Shown one piece after another: positions 21,777-32,094 of a stretch of 42,919 bases of DNA. This DNA is from Diphasiastrum complanatum (Eukaryota; Streptophyta; Lycopodiopsida; Lycopodiales; Lycopodiaceae): the NCBI GenBank assembly GCA_029204225.1, contig MU834951.1:1-42919 (forward strand), written 5' to 3'. Under the pieces are notes generated by a model. That model made no database searches, was not told the DNA's origin, and saw nothing but the letters and a program-made list of their open reading frames with translations. Within the stretch, counting starts at the first letter, position 1. Each line of letters opens with the position of its first letter. The position numbers and the translations under genes are program-made.

Positions 21777-22245
21777 CTAAAACTCCATGAATGAGCCTCC
21801 ATCTCCATCTTGCCTCAAAATGCCATCATTGTTTGATGACTTGAACATGAATGAGTGATATAATGAGCCTCCAATAGATTCATTTCCATCAACAAAACTA
21901 GCCATGAATTCTAGTACAACTCCAACATCAAAATGATGCAAACCAACGTAGCTAGTTTTACCATATCTTGACAATTTGCACACATCCACATGAAATTGCT
22001 CAAACATGAGATAGAACAAGTAAAATAAACTTGAACAACACTTTCTTGCTACTCTTTTGACCTTACTTGAGTCTTCAAACACTTGCAAAAATAGTTCCAA
22101 AACATCTTTGCCAATTGACTCTCCTTTGATGCTCTTGACTAGCTCCAAATTGCCACCTTTTCTTTTGTGTTGTTGAAGCCCTTTGAGATCAACCTCTTGA
22201 TCTTCCACTTGACCATCAAAGACATTTACTAAGACCTCTTTTCCA
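21777..22245 (-). other. Open frame of unknown origin beside a copia scrap
   Basis: A 143-codon frame (22208-21777) extends upstream without a stop to about 22245 in the same frame (GKEVLVNVFDGQVEDQ). I do not recognise it. It is Lys/Glu-rich at the start, then has a hydrophobic, Cys-containing segment (CCSSLFYLFYLMFEQF) and a Gly/Asp-rich end. It follows directly on a copia pol fragment, so it may be decayed retroelement or captured host sequence. Coding status is unproven. Confidence 0.25.
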
Positions 22246-22390
22246 GATCCATTAGAAAACCATGAAAACTAACATCCACTTTCATAGCATCATCTACACA
22301 AGTAGATTCACCAAAACATGTGAGAAATGCAAAATGAGTCACTTCCACTTGCTTACTCTTCTCATCATATGTGAGCCTTGAAGGTTGTCA
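22246..22390 (-). pseudogene. Copia fragment between integrase and RT
   Basis: The minus strand reads PSRLTYDEKSKQVE and FAFLTCFGESTCV, closely matching the integrase-RT linker of copia 3 (PSRLTYDEKGKQVV and FAFLTSFDEPTCV). Homology ends after about 35 codons. It is an isolated scrap of a copia element of the copia 3 family. Confidence 0.75.
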
Positions 22391-22559
22391 AAATATTGAA
22401 AAATCTATCTAATGTTGTGAGTAGGGGTCCTAGAAATGCAAAAGATGAATTGAGCTCTTTTGGCTTAGTAATGGCCCATCTTAGAATAAAATATTCAAGG
22501 TAGGTAGAAGTAGAAACTTGAGCTACCATAGGAATTGCCATTTGTACTTTACATGCCAC

Positions 22560-22998
22560 ATTTAATGCATGAAAAGACTAGGTGGCACAATTAGACATAG
22601 TGAGGTGGCTTGGATAAGTCTAGATAGCTTGAGAGGTGGATCCACAACTCCAATTCAACTCAAAGTAGGAGGAGAGTCCATGGATCTATATATATGTGAT
22701 GTACTCTCATTGAGAAAATGATGAAATTTGTGTGTAATGCAAATTTGGAGACAAGATCTTTGTGCCCTCTCTCTCTACACAAGTTTTGTACTTTCTATTT
22801 TCTCTCTCTAGCCGAGTTGAGACATTTATGATGCTTAGTCTTATGTTTTATTGACAGATCTTGCTTGTAACACAATAATATTTCTTGTATGATCAGCTTT
22901 CCTATTGTCAACCAATGCTAGTCTGATCTTTATGGTATTATTGGGCTTAGGAGATCAAAAGTACATGTGTAGGGCATCCCACACGTGTGAATTCAGCA
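22560..22998 (+). repeat. 5' LTR of copia 2 (left edge uncertain)
   Basis: The right edge is firm: the sequence ends GAATTCAGCA at 22998 and a PBS follows at once. A TATA-like CTATATATATG lies at about 22686-22697, with CT-rich sequence downstream, as in a transcribed R region. A palindromic CACACGTGTG occurs at 22980-22989, next to the end. I could not find the left edge, because the element has lost its 3' LTR. Confidence 0.6.
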
Positions 22999-23010
22999 TG
23001 GTATTAGAGC
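22999..23010 (+). other. Primer-binding site of copia 2 (initiator-Met tRNA type)
   Basis: TGGTATTAGAGC differs by one base from the common plant copia PBS TGGTATCAGAGC and lies directly after the LTR end CA. Confidence 0.85.
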
Positions 23011-23755
23011 CTACCTAAGTTTTACAAGCAAATCTAATCAAAAAGTTTGCAGATTTGCTCAGATTTCAAGGTAGGAATTGTCTAGATTCTACTTTCTAGC
23101 TAGTTTGCAGTTTTCTGGTGATTTAGAGCTTCAAACCACTTTGAATGGTCCAGATCAGGTACTATACAGAATTTTAGGTGCTGGCACGTGTGAAATCCTC
23201 CCATTTTCAGTTTGGTGGTTCTCTCTCACCTTAGATCCAAATTTCATGCAAATTAGCCCACTAGAAAGCTAGAAATGTGTAGAATCTGATGCAATTTAAA
23301 TCATGATAGTTGGATAAGGCAATCAGAAGTTATAGGCTTTTGAAGAGTCATAGGTAGGGCGCCTAGACCTGTGGCAAATCGTGTGTACATGTCATTTAGT
23401 GCTTGAATGATCACAAAAATCATCCAAAAGTTGAACAATCTCATCTATATGTGATTAAGACAGAATTTATAGGTTCTAGGCAAATTGTTTCATACAAATA
23501 GATTGTATTTGAGTCAATTTGACATTTTTGGAGTATTTTCACACGTGTGAAATTCAGAGAACCATAACTTTTGCCATACTTCATCTTTTTTGATGATTCA
23601 AGTCTTGTTTTAGAGAGATTGTCAAGCTAGTGAGATCTATCTCACAGTTTTTTGCTTAGTCTTACATAGGATTTGGTTTTGTACCCTTGATTGGTTCCTA
23701 TAGTGAGAAGATAAGCAATTCTTTCATCCATCTTTTTTTATTTCCATCATTCTTT
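23011..23755 (+). other. Leader of copia 2
   Basis: Non-coding sequence between the PBS and the gag ATG. It contains CACGTG at 23185-23190 and a perfect 16-bp palindrome TTTCACACGTGTGAAA at 23537-23552. The 64-codon frame at 23078-23272 shows no known motif. Confidence 0.6.
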
Positions 23756-24638
23756 ATGACTTCAATGGGTGTCTTTCTATTAGAAGCAAGTGAAAGATTG
23801 TCAACCTCCAATTACTCAATTTGGAAGGTTAGAATGGAATTTGTCTTAATACTACAAGATGTGATGGATATTGTACTTGGCATTGAAGAAGAACCACAAA
23901 TTTCTCAAGAGATTCCAAAGTACAAAAAGAGAGCTAGGATGGCTCTGCATTATATTAAGATGAATGTCTCAAATGACATCTTAAGAGAAATTGGTGCTTG
24001 TACTAATGCCAAAGATGCTTGGGATACTCTCAAGTCTATCTATGAGGCAAAGAATACTTCTAGACTTCTAACACTAAGAAACCAAAATTTTCAAAGTGTA
24101 CAGAGAAGTGATAAATGTGCTTCAGCCTATGTAATGATAGTAAAAGACCTCCATAGAGAATTGTCATGCATAGGAGACTCCATCAACCAAAATGAACTTG
24201 TTCAAGTCATACTTAAATGGGTTAAAGGAGGAATATGACAATCTTGTTCAGAGTTATGCCATTAAGGAGAATCTACCAAGTTTGGAAGCACTCCAAACTG
24301 TGCTCATTTATGAAGAATCAAGACAAGAGTATAAACTCTTGAAAATGGAGAGATTGTCTTTCAACATTGATGGTAAAGCTCTCTTTACCAAAGACAAGCA
24401 CAAAACAAGAAGTAAGAATCAACACCAATCCTCTTCAGGCAAGAACAATCTTATTTCCAAGGAGAAAAGAGAAGAGGATGAGTCCTCTCAAGCTTCCACA
24501 TCCAAGAAGAAAAAGAAAAACATCAAGTGTTTCTTTTGTGGCAAGAAGGGGCATTATGCCACCAATTGCTTCAAGAAGAAGAGTCAATTCAAGCAAGCCA
24601 ACATTTCTATGAGGAGAAGAAGATGCTCATGCAAGTGA
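23756..24638 (+). pseudogene. Copia 2: gag
   Basis: I place the start at the ATG at 23756, because the following MTSMGVFLLEASERLSTSNY aligns with the starts of copia 3 and copia 4. The gag core carries YSIWKVRMEF, ALHYIKMNVSNDILREIG and AWDTLKSIYEAKNTSR. Near 24220 the frame shifts into that of 24192-24638, which continues with LKEEYDNLVQSYAI and a Lys-rich linker. It ends with an intact CCHC knuckle, CFFCGKKGHYATNC. The product would be the particle protein that packages the element's RNA. One frameshift disables it. Confidence 0.85.
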
Positions 24639-24654
24639 TGGAGAGGGATCTCTT

Positions 24655-25683
24655 ATGGTCTCGAGTTTTTTGTCATCACCTTTCAGGAAGGATGGTTCGT
24701 GGTACATCGACAGTGGAGCTTCATCACATATGTGTAGCTCCAAGTGTTCTTTTTCATCTACGTCACCTTATGCAGGAGCCAAGAAGTCCATCTACACAGC
24801 AAATGATCATGAGTGTGCTATTGAAGGCATAGGGACCATTGCCCAAGTTAGCAAAAAATCTTATATTAGTGTTGGGAAATCATTTGATAGTGGACTAGAT
24901 GTGAATTTCAATGTTGATACATGTACAATCAAGAAGCATGATGAGATCCTTGCATTTGGGTCTAGATATGGTGGAATCTACAAGCTTGGTCCCAAAGAGT
25001 ACGCTAACTCTTGTGGTAGTCCTTTTGCTTCTCATATGTCTTTGGAGGAACTATGGCATAGAAGGTTGGGGCATCCAAACTATAATTCTATGGTGTCCAT
25101 GGTCAAGAAAGCCAAAGCTATTGGCTTGCCTAATCTTATCTCCAAGAATCTCAATCCAAGATTTACTTGGGTATATCTTCTAGCTTCAAAGTCTATGGTG
25201 TTTGACTATTTCCTAAAGTTCAAAGCTCTAGTTGAAAATCAATTTTCATACAAAATCAAGATTCTTAGAAGTGATGGAGGTGGTGAGTACACTTCCAATA
25301 AATTTCATGATTATTGTGAGCTTGAAGGCATTAAAAGAGAGTTTTCTTGTGCATATACACCACCTCAAAATGGGGTGGCTGAAAGAAAGAACAGAACATT
25401 GTGTGAATGTGCCAAAACCATTAGAATTGAGGCATCCTTGCCAAAAGACTTTTTGGGTGAGGCCATCAATTGTTCAAACTATCTTTGCAATCGACTCCCT
25501 CATGTAGCACTTGGAGGAAAGTCACCATATGAAGCACTCTATTTGAAGAAACCTAGGGTTGAGCACCTTAGAGTATTTGGATGCATTTGCTTTGTCCATA
25601 TTCCCTTGGAAATGAGAAAGAAGGATGATCCTTGTGCAAGCAAAGGAGTAATGGTTGGATATTCATCCAATAAGAAAGCCTAT
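24655..25683 (+). pseudogene. Copia 2: protease and internally deleted integrase
   Basis: A 343-codon frame. The protease active site is WYIDSGASSHM. The sequence then loses part of the protease C-terminus (the LLSVSQ motif of copia 3 is absent). The pre-integrase region DEILAFGSRYGG and LWHRRLGHPN follow. After GLPNLISKNLNP it jumps to RFTWVYLL, so about 60-70 residues are missing compared with copia 1, including the CxxC of the zinc site and the first catalytic Asp. The second and third catalytic residues remain (LRSDGGGEYTS and NGVAERKNRT). The deletion keeps the frame. A TGA at 25684 ends it. Confidence 0.88.
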
Positions 25684-26561
25684 TGAATCTACGTGCTCTC
25701 TACTTCTAAAGTAATTGATAGTAGAGATGTAGTTTTTCATGAAGAAGAAAAGTCCAATCTCGGAGGGGCCGAGATCAAGCAACCTCAAAATCTATCACCT
25801 ATTGTTATTGAAGACAATCAACATATGGAGGAGTCGATATTTGAAGATGGAAGTCCTCAAATTTTCACTCCTAGAAGATCCATGAGGGAGAGATCCGAGC
25901 CCAAGAGGCTCACTTATGATGACAAAGGAAAACAAGTGGATCTTGATTCCACTTATGCATATTTTGTTTCTCATGAGGAGCCCAAAGATGTCCAAGAAGC
26001 CCTCAATACCAAGGAGTGGTATGAGGCCATGAAGATTGAATATGATGCCTTGATCACCAACCACACATGGGAGCTAGTGGATCCACCACCTAACATGCAT
26101 ATCATTGGATGCAAGTGGGTGTTCAAGATCAAGTACAATCATGATGGCTCCATCAACAAGTACAAGGCAAGATTATGTGCTAAAGGCTTTGCACAAATAT
26201 ATGGCCTTGACTATGAAGAAACCTTTGCTCCTGTAGCAAAGATGGTGACAATAAGAATCATAATCTCTCTTGGCTTATTTTTTAAGTGGAAATTGTTTCA
26301 ACTCGATGTCTCCAACGCTTTTTTGAATGGCTATCTTGAGGAGGAGATATACATGGAATAGCCTCAAGGATTTATCAAGGATAAATCTAAGGTGTGTTTG
26401 CTATTTAGAAGTCTTTATGGCTTGAAGAAAGCACCTAGATCATGGTATTCAAGACTCAACAACTTTCTACTTTCATTAGGATTTGTGCTTAGTGACTATG
26501 ATCCTTCTATGTACTTAAAGTTTGATGGTAGTAATATTGTCATTCTTCTAATCTATGTAGA
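25684..26561 (+). pseudogene. Copia 2: reverse transcriptase, truncated at the active site
   Basis: The frame continues past the stop as 25693-26361, with RSEPKRLTYDDKGKQ, then RT motifs GCKWVFKIKYNHDGS, KARLCAKGFAQ and FLNGYLEEEIYME. A TAG at 26359 stands where Gln is expected in the E-Q-P motif. From 26392 it resumes with SLYGLKKAPRSWY and runs into LLIYVD, where it is cut at 26561, one residue into the catalytic Asp pair. From 26562 the sequence belongs to a minus-strand copia. RNase H and the 3' LTR are absent. Confidence 0.88.
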
Positions 26562-27677
26562 TCTTAGCAATGGAAGGTATGAACAAAACATCCTTCAAAT
26601 GAACATTCCTATTTGTGGAGAGAGAAATAGGAATTGTGCCAATCCCTTTGATTGCACATTCACCATCATTGGTCGTATAGATCACCCTCTTGTCATCTCC
26701 ATATGCCAACAAAGAAGTGAAATACTCTTTGTGAAAAGTCATGTGTGAGCTTGCTCCACTGTCAATTCACCAAGGATCAATATCTCCAACACTAGCAACC
26801 AAACATGAAGACATCACAAATGCATCATCATTTGAGTTTTGATCACCAACACCATCCTCATCTAGAGTTAGATTTCCTTGCTTATCACCTTAATATCTTT
26901 TCTTTTTGAAGCAATCACTTGCAAAATGCCCTTTGATACTACAATAGAAGCATTTCAATTTTGATCTATCTTTCTTTTTGCCAAAAGTGGAAGTCTCACC
27001 TTGATCTTGCCCTTTTGCTTTTGCCTTGCCCTTGAACTTGCCTTTGAAAAACATAGTCTCCTCTCCATCAAGTTGAGATGTTGATGTAGATCCACCTCCT
27101 CTTTATTGAAGCCTATACTCCTCATTCACCAAGATCTCTTGAAATCCACAATACTTGGCATAGTCTTTTGAATAGAAAAACTTTGAACAAGATTAGCATG
27201 ATCATCCAACAAGCCAATAAGTATAACTTGAACAAGTTCTACCTCCTTAATGCTCTCATCAATACATGCTAATTCATCATTGAATGTTTTAACCCTCAAA
27301 ACAAAAGCATGAGAACTTTCATCCTTCTTTTGAAAAAATTGAAAGATTTGCTTCCTAAGAGTAAATACTTTTGATGTAGACTTGGATACATAAAACGTCT
27401 TCAAAGCTTCCCAAGCCTCACTTGATGAAGTACACTTACCAACTTCCTTGAGAAGTTCATCGGTAACATTCATCTTTATCACATGTAGATGTTTCTTTGC
27501 CCTCTTGTCATACCTCCCTTGATCTTGTTGTGCCATGGGCCTCTCCTCCACACCTACAAAAATATCCATCAAATCATTCATCTCAAGGAGAGACTCCATT
27601 CTCACCTTCCAAGTAAAATAGTTTGTAGAAGTAAGCCTATCATTGCCTTCCAACATGAATCCACTTGATGTAGCCAT
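26562..27677 (-). pseudogene. Copia 4: gag and start of protease, truncated
   Basis: Gag starts at the ATG at 27677 with MATSSGFMLEGNDRLTSTNY and reads to a stop at 27126, covering the gag core and ending near IQKTMPSIVDF. Further on the minus strand come a Lys-rich linker, an intact knuckle CFYCSIKGHFASDC (near 26950-26910), the protease site IDSGASSHM (near 26765-26735) and the strand GIGTIPISLSTNR. Homology ends at FIPSIAK, where copia 3 has FIPSITK-like sequence followed by NLLSV. At 26561/26562 it meets copia 2 head-on. Copia 4 is a sister of copia 3 with several stops. Confidence 0.88.
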
Positions 27678-28173
27678 GTTGCAATTACTTGATTCTTTCT
27701 TTCAACTTGTTCCAATGCACAAAGAACTCTCTTGAATGTCAACAAATGAAGTCAAGAAGAAATCACAAAGATATGGAACCTCTCAAATCTCGTTCTTGCA
27801 CCAAACCTAGCAAATCCAACACATAGAATGAAGAATTCTTGATCAACCTATGATCTACCCACAATCTAATGAATCTTGCCACTTACTAAGATTAAAACAA
27901 ACTCTATTGAAGTCCAGCAACCTCAAGAGGTAGAGATCAGATCTCACGTATAAGCATGAATGAGAGTAGAGAGAGAGAATATATCTCTTCCCACGTGTGT
28001 ACATATATTTATAATAGGTCCATGCCCTATTTTGAATTTGGTTTTCCCCCATAGAAACTTCTAGATCAACACCCCTACTAAAACTATGGATTAGATTCAA
28101 TGAAGAAGATATTCAAATTTGTATCTTCCAAACTCGACCTTCTACATTTTCCTCACTTTTCAAAAGTGGTAAT
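27678..28173 (-). repeat. Copia 4: leader and 5' LTR remnant
   Basis: From about 28173 down to 27930 the minus strand matches the LTR at 32120-32330, with TTTTGAAAA, GATxCAAATTTGAA, CATTGAATCTA and TAGTAGGG in order. It includes a TATA-like TTATAAATATATG (about 28003-28015) and CACGTG (27992-27997). The LTR's 3' end and the PBS are missing; sequence passes directly into a leader with TTGCTGGA, as in the leader of copia 3. The left end (upstream in its own direction) is interrupted by the solo LTR at 28174. Confidence 0.6.
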
Positions 28174-28732
28174 TGTTGTGTCATCTACTTAGTATAAAGG
28201 TTCGTCGCTGGGAGCGGCACCTGCATAACAAAAAGCGAGAGAGAAAGCTAGATATGGACATAGAAATAGAAAGAGCTAGAGCTTAGAGATGATACATAAT
28301 AACAGAAGATTGCCTCCTTATAGTTTTGTGAGGGGAGGCCATCTTGGCTTTCATTGGCCCTTTCTTATTGGCTAGAATCCTAATCTTAGCCATTCAAACT
28401 AAAATGATTAGAATCTAATGGTTCAATAAGAAGATGACCAAACTCACATGATTCATGTGAGATTTTCTCAACGTAGGACCATGTAACTTGACTTTGGAGT
28501 TTTTTATTATTTTATTCTCTTTAGGCCCCAAGTCTTCTATTCAAATTCTACCAAGCCATTTTGCGTGCTCATTGCGTTGGGCTTACACACGCAGGATGCC
28601 AGTTTCCTCGCACTTATTATTCTAACTGTACAGTAGTGTACTGTGGCAAAGCCCACTAAGTAAACCTTGGCCAACAATAGTTTTAGTGACGGGACCCACT
28701 TATTTATTTATGTACAGGAAATACCCACAATA
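28174..28732 (-). repeat. Solo gypsy LTR (same family as the LTR at 32698-33427)
   Basis: On the minus strand it starts TATTGTGGGTATTTCC and ends CGACGAACCTTTATAC...CACAACA. The copy at 32698-33427 starts TGTTGTGGGTATTTTT and ends the same way. Between them, ACTAAAACTATTGTTG and ATCCTGCGTGTGTAAGCCCA are shared. There is no PBS beyond its inner end and no polypurine tract before its start, which points to a solo LTR. Flanks GTAAT and GCATT are only partly alike. It lies inside the LTR of copia 4. Confidence 0.75.
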
Positions 28733-28734
28733 GC

Positions 28735-29110
28735 ATTAGAGGAGTTTTGAGTTCCAAAAAGACCCTTTAAGAATTCGTGCAAGATGCCTTTTTTATTATT
28801 AAAATATTATAACACTAATACTTTTGACTTGCCATAAATTTTTAATCGTGGCTCATAAGTATGCCATGTAACATATCATTGAAAAGTCCTTGTCAAGCAC
28901 TTTCTAATGCACCAAACTCCGCTAAATTCGGACTTACCACTAAAAAGTTATGCCATTTTTAGTATGGAACCAAAATGTGGACTCAAAAAGTTACATTACG
29001 TAGATTTCAAATTTGAGTGTTTTGATTGGTCCATGTGTAAGAAGAATTTGAGAAAAAATATAAAAAGAATCTTTACAAAGGATCTTTTTGGGATTTAGAA
29101 CTCCTCTAAT
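28735..29110. mobile_element. MITE-like element with terminal inverted repeats
   Basis: The left end (28735-28776) and the reverse complement of the right end (29067-29110) align for over 30 bp with a few mismatches. The shared core is ATTAGAGGAGTT, then CCAAAAAGA, then CCTTT. The 376-bp element is AT-rich and has no coding content, which fits a miniature inverted-repeat DNA transposon. Only TA could serve as a target duplication, so the superfamily is open. Confidence 0.65.
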
Positions 29111-29344
29111 GGGTTCTCGTTCCGAAGTAGTGTCGGTCCCTTGGCACCATGCCTATATTTGTCGTGGAGGAGCGCTGTTGTCTGCCCGTTTATTGTTGGG
29201 ACATGGATGCTTAAGGAAAATTGTGGATATAATTCGCTTACGTAAAAAATTATTTGATGATGGTGATCAACAAGAACGTGAACTTGCCAAATTTTTAATA
29301 GTAGCCAGATAACTAGTCTGGTGACCATTCCTAATAATCTTGTT
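29111..29344. other. Unassigned sequence with a short open frame
   Basis: A 74-codon + frame (29088-29312) contains CLRKIVDIIRLRKKLFDDGD, a plausible helical protein segment. I cannot identify it, and it overlaps the end of the MITE-like element. Confidence 0.2.
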
Positions 29345-30338
29345 CATTGACAAATGGGTAGTCGAGGCATTCCATCAGAGTATCCCAAGATAAATCTTGT
29401 TGATATAATGGATTCTCATAGATCGGCGCAACTGGTCCCAGGGTCCTAGACTCCTCCAAATTGTAAGATGGATATGACATGCTAGCTTGACTTTCTTGTC
29501 TATCTAGGTATTTATGGTATGCTATAGCCTAAAGACTTTCCTCAGCAGTCAATCCTACAAATTGAGGACAAGATATTGTTGTTGTAAGCGCTGGTGCTTG
29601 CTAGGAGGGCTGGAGGCCTATTTGGGATTGGATTCCTTGGATTTCGTCTTTGAAGAATGGATATACCCGGATTTTGGTTTGGGGGTCTGTTGAATCGTGA
29701 AACAATTAGACTTTGGCTGAATCTTGCTTGTTGAAGGACAGTTGTCAACCTTAGTCTTTCCCTTGTCATTGTACTTCCCAATTGAAGGCTGCATGATTGC
29801 GCTTGTCTGTGGACCTTGTGCTGAATTGCCTTCAAGTTGCCCTATTGATGCCAGTCCCCTTTGTAATTCATCACTAAGAATTCTTTGCATCGATTGCATA
29901 AAAATCTTTGATAGAACTTGCCAGACTTCCTCGGTTGCCAATTTTTTGACTTCCTCATCTGTCAGTGGCTTGATGGATTCTACCATCTTTGTCTTCTGTG
30001 ATGGTTTTACTTGTTTGTCGGAGGATATCTTTGCGTACTTTGGGACTTTTGTCAGATTGTCTTCTTTCTCACTCATTTCATAATCTGGTGGCACCAGAAT
30101 TTTTCTTTTATAGTGCGTTCTTTCGAGAGGTGGAGGAGTCTACACAGGTACATGTTGGTCTACATAGGCCAAATGCCTCCTTGCTAATTGTGGATTACGC
30201 AATGGACAATCTCGACATAAATGGTTAACTACGCATAGTGAACAAGAGGAATCAAATGTTGATGGATCCCCTCGGTGTGGACATTCAGCATGATGGTGTT
30301 GGCCATTCGGACTTTGCAATGCCCCAAGCAATTTCTAA
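29345..30338 (-). pseudogene. Gypsy gag fragment with zinc knuckle (element K, minus part)
   Basis: On the minus strand the sequence starts at the knuckle region, where the first knuckle has lost its leading Cys pair (HHHAECPHRGDPSTF) and the second is complete (CSLCVVNHLCRDC). A change of frame near 30110 leads to a 158-codon frame (30094-29618), Lys/Ser-rich with a helical middle (EEVWQVLSKIFMQSMQRIL). The following 270 bp read as further diverged polyprotein (YENPLYQQDLSWDTL). The two-knuckle layout resembles gag of gypsy G. It is cut at 30338, where a plus-strand RT begins. Confidence 0.65.
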
Positions 30339-31260
30339 CGAGTCATGCAGGCGGCATTCAAAGAGTATTTGCAAGATATTTTGGAGATTTTTTTGGACAA
30401 TCTGTGCGTGCATGGACCAGACTCTAGACACTTATCCAATCTGGAGAAGGTGCTACAAAAATGTCGCGAATTCCAAATCTCCTTGAATCCAAAAAAATGT
30501 CAATTTTGGGTTACACATGGCTTGATTCTTGGCCATATAGTATCTAGACACGGGATCGCCACAGACCTATCGAAAATCAGGATCATTGTTCATCTACCAC
30601 CACCAAGAACAATCTGCAAGGTCTATATTTTTATGGGTCATGCTAACTATTACAGGATCTTCATTCTAGATTTTGTGGAGTTAGCACGGCCAATTTACAA
30701 GCTCACAATGGATCCACATTGGAACGAGAAAGTCGTAAAGGCTTTCCAAAAATTTAAAGATGCACTGGTTTCAGCACCAATCCTACGTCCGCCCAATTGG
30801 TCCATTGAGTTTCATGTGCATACGGAGGCATCGAAACATGCAGTTGGAGCAATCTTAACCCAGCCAGGAGAACACAAAAAGAATTTTTTGATCCGATTTG
30901 CAAGTCGACAGCTTAGTGATACAGAAATGAGTTATTCAACCACAGAGAGAGAAGCACTGGCAATGATATATGCGGTTAAGAAGTTTCGGCATTACTTGAT
31001 GGCCACACACTTTGATTTTTATACGGACCATCAACCCTTGCTCTATCTCGTTAACAAAACCTGCAACACAGGGAGAATCACTTGATGGCTATTTATGTTA
31101 TTAGAGTTTGATTTCCGGATAGTAGTTCACAAGGGAGAACAACACTACATGGCAGGTCACGTGTCGCATATCAAAGGAAGGATGTTGCACTCCAACCCGA
31201 CGATGAGCTTCCCAATGCTACCTTATTTTATGTAGACATAGTACCGGAGTGGGTGTGAAG
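30339..31260 (+). pseudogene. Gypsy RT (second half) and RNase H (element K, plus part)
   Basis: The frame opens inside RT with RVMQAAFKEYL, the helix before the active site, which here reads FLDN in place of x-x-D-D. It then carries ILGHIVSRHGI, a thumb region (GHANYYRIFI) and RNase H. In RNase H the first catalytic Asp is changed (HVHTEASKHAVG), while Glu (STTEREALAMIYAV) and Asp (FYTDHQPLLYLVNK) remain. It stops near 31085 in that frame and continues as DDELPNATLFYVDIVPEWV in another. The first half of RT is absent because the sequence to the left is a gag on the opposite strand. Confidence 0.85.
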
Positions 31261-31346
31261 ATTATTAAAATATTATCTTCTTATCTCGAATTTGGGGCCA
31301 TGTCCATGGTTATTTCCACTAAATTTTATGTTGTACATAAAAGGTA

Positions 31347-31980
31347 TGTGAATTGAGCACATAACCTTCTAGTGTAGGTCAGATTTGAGTTAGGTAGATT
31401 CAATTTTGATGACATGCAGAAGTTTAGATAGCATGCAATGTCATACTGTATGCATGCAAGCCACATGCAATCAATGCATGCAACATGCAATGTGGTTTTT
31501 GTGATCTACACATGTCTAGGTAGCTTTATGAGTTGACATGCAGTACATGCAAGAACCATGCATGTAGTTATACATGTGGATCTCTGGTAGGTAAATTAGT
31601 TCAGTTAAGTAGACTTTCCAAGCAACTCCACTGTAAAATTCGAGTCTCTCTCATGTAGGAAAAGCTTGGCATGTTTGCCATATTGTGAATAATGAGATTT
31701 TGGTGTTTTGGACTCATTCTCTCTCTACCCGAGTTTTTCATCATTGATTTTATCTCTCTACCCGAGAGCAGGCTGTTTTCCCCATACTGAACACTTAGAA
31801 TAATTTCTGACATTCAATTCTCATAGTGAGAAGTTAGATTTTTTCATCTGATGTATGTCATTGTGCCTTGTCATAGATTTTTCAAGTATACTGTTCTCTG
31901 ATCAATCTTGTGCAATCACAACACCTCAGTAAGATCATGTAGGCCTTGTGGTGAAGTTCACACGTGCTAAAAACTTCACA
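31347..31980 (+). repeat. Copia 5' LTR (element N)
   Basis: It begins TGTGAATTGAGC and ends AAAACTTCACA, with inverted termini TGTGAA/TTCACA as in copia 3, and a PBS follows at once. The 634-bp length is close to copia 3's 655 bp. The U3 side carries a dense cluster of CATGCA motifs (31410-31580). CACGTG lies at 31961-31966 near the end. Only the 5' LTR, PBS and a short leader remain. Confidence 0.7.
31410..31580. repeat. Cluster of ATGCA / CATGCATG motifs
   Basis: About a dozen copies of ATGCA occur within 170 bp, several as overlapping TGCATGCA. CATGCA is the core of the RY element bound by plant B3-domain regulators of seed genes. Here it lies in the upstream part of a copia LTR. Confidence 0.6.
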
Positions 31981-31992
31981 TGGTATCAAAGC
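31981..31992 (+). other. Primer-binding site of element N (initiator-Met tRNA type)
   Basis: TGGTATCAAAGC follows directly after the LTR end TTCACA. It differs from TGGTATCAGAGC by one base. Confidence 0.8.
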
Positions 31993-32094
31993 TTCATGGT
32001 ATTTCAACTAGTTTAGTCTAGTTTAGTCACATTTTGGTAAATTGTCAATAAGAGGCCAAAACTCATCTTTGACTTAGAGATAAACTTTTTGAAG

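Noticed and set aside
29088-29312. 74-codon frame as a real gene
   Set aside because: It overlaps a MITE-like element, has no family I know and no supporting signals.
26562-30338. A simple inversion of this segment explaining both head-on joints
   Set aside because: Inverting it in thought would join copia 2 RT to a gypsy gag and copia 4 protease to a gypsy RT. Neither joint becomes continuous, so one inversion is not enough.
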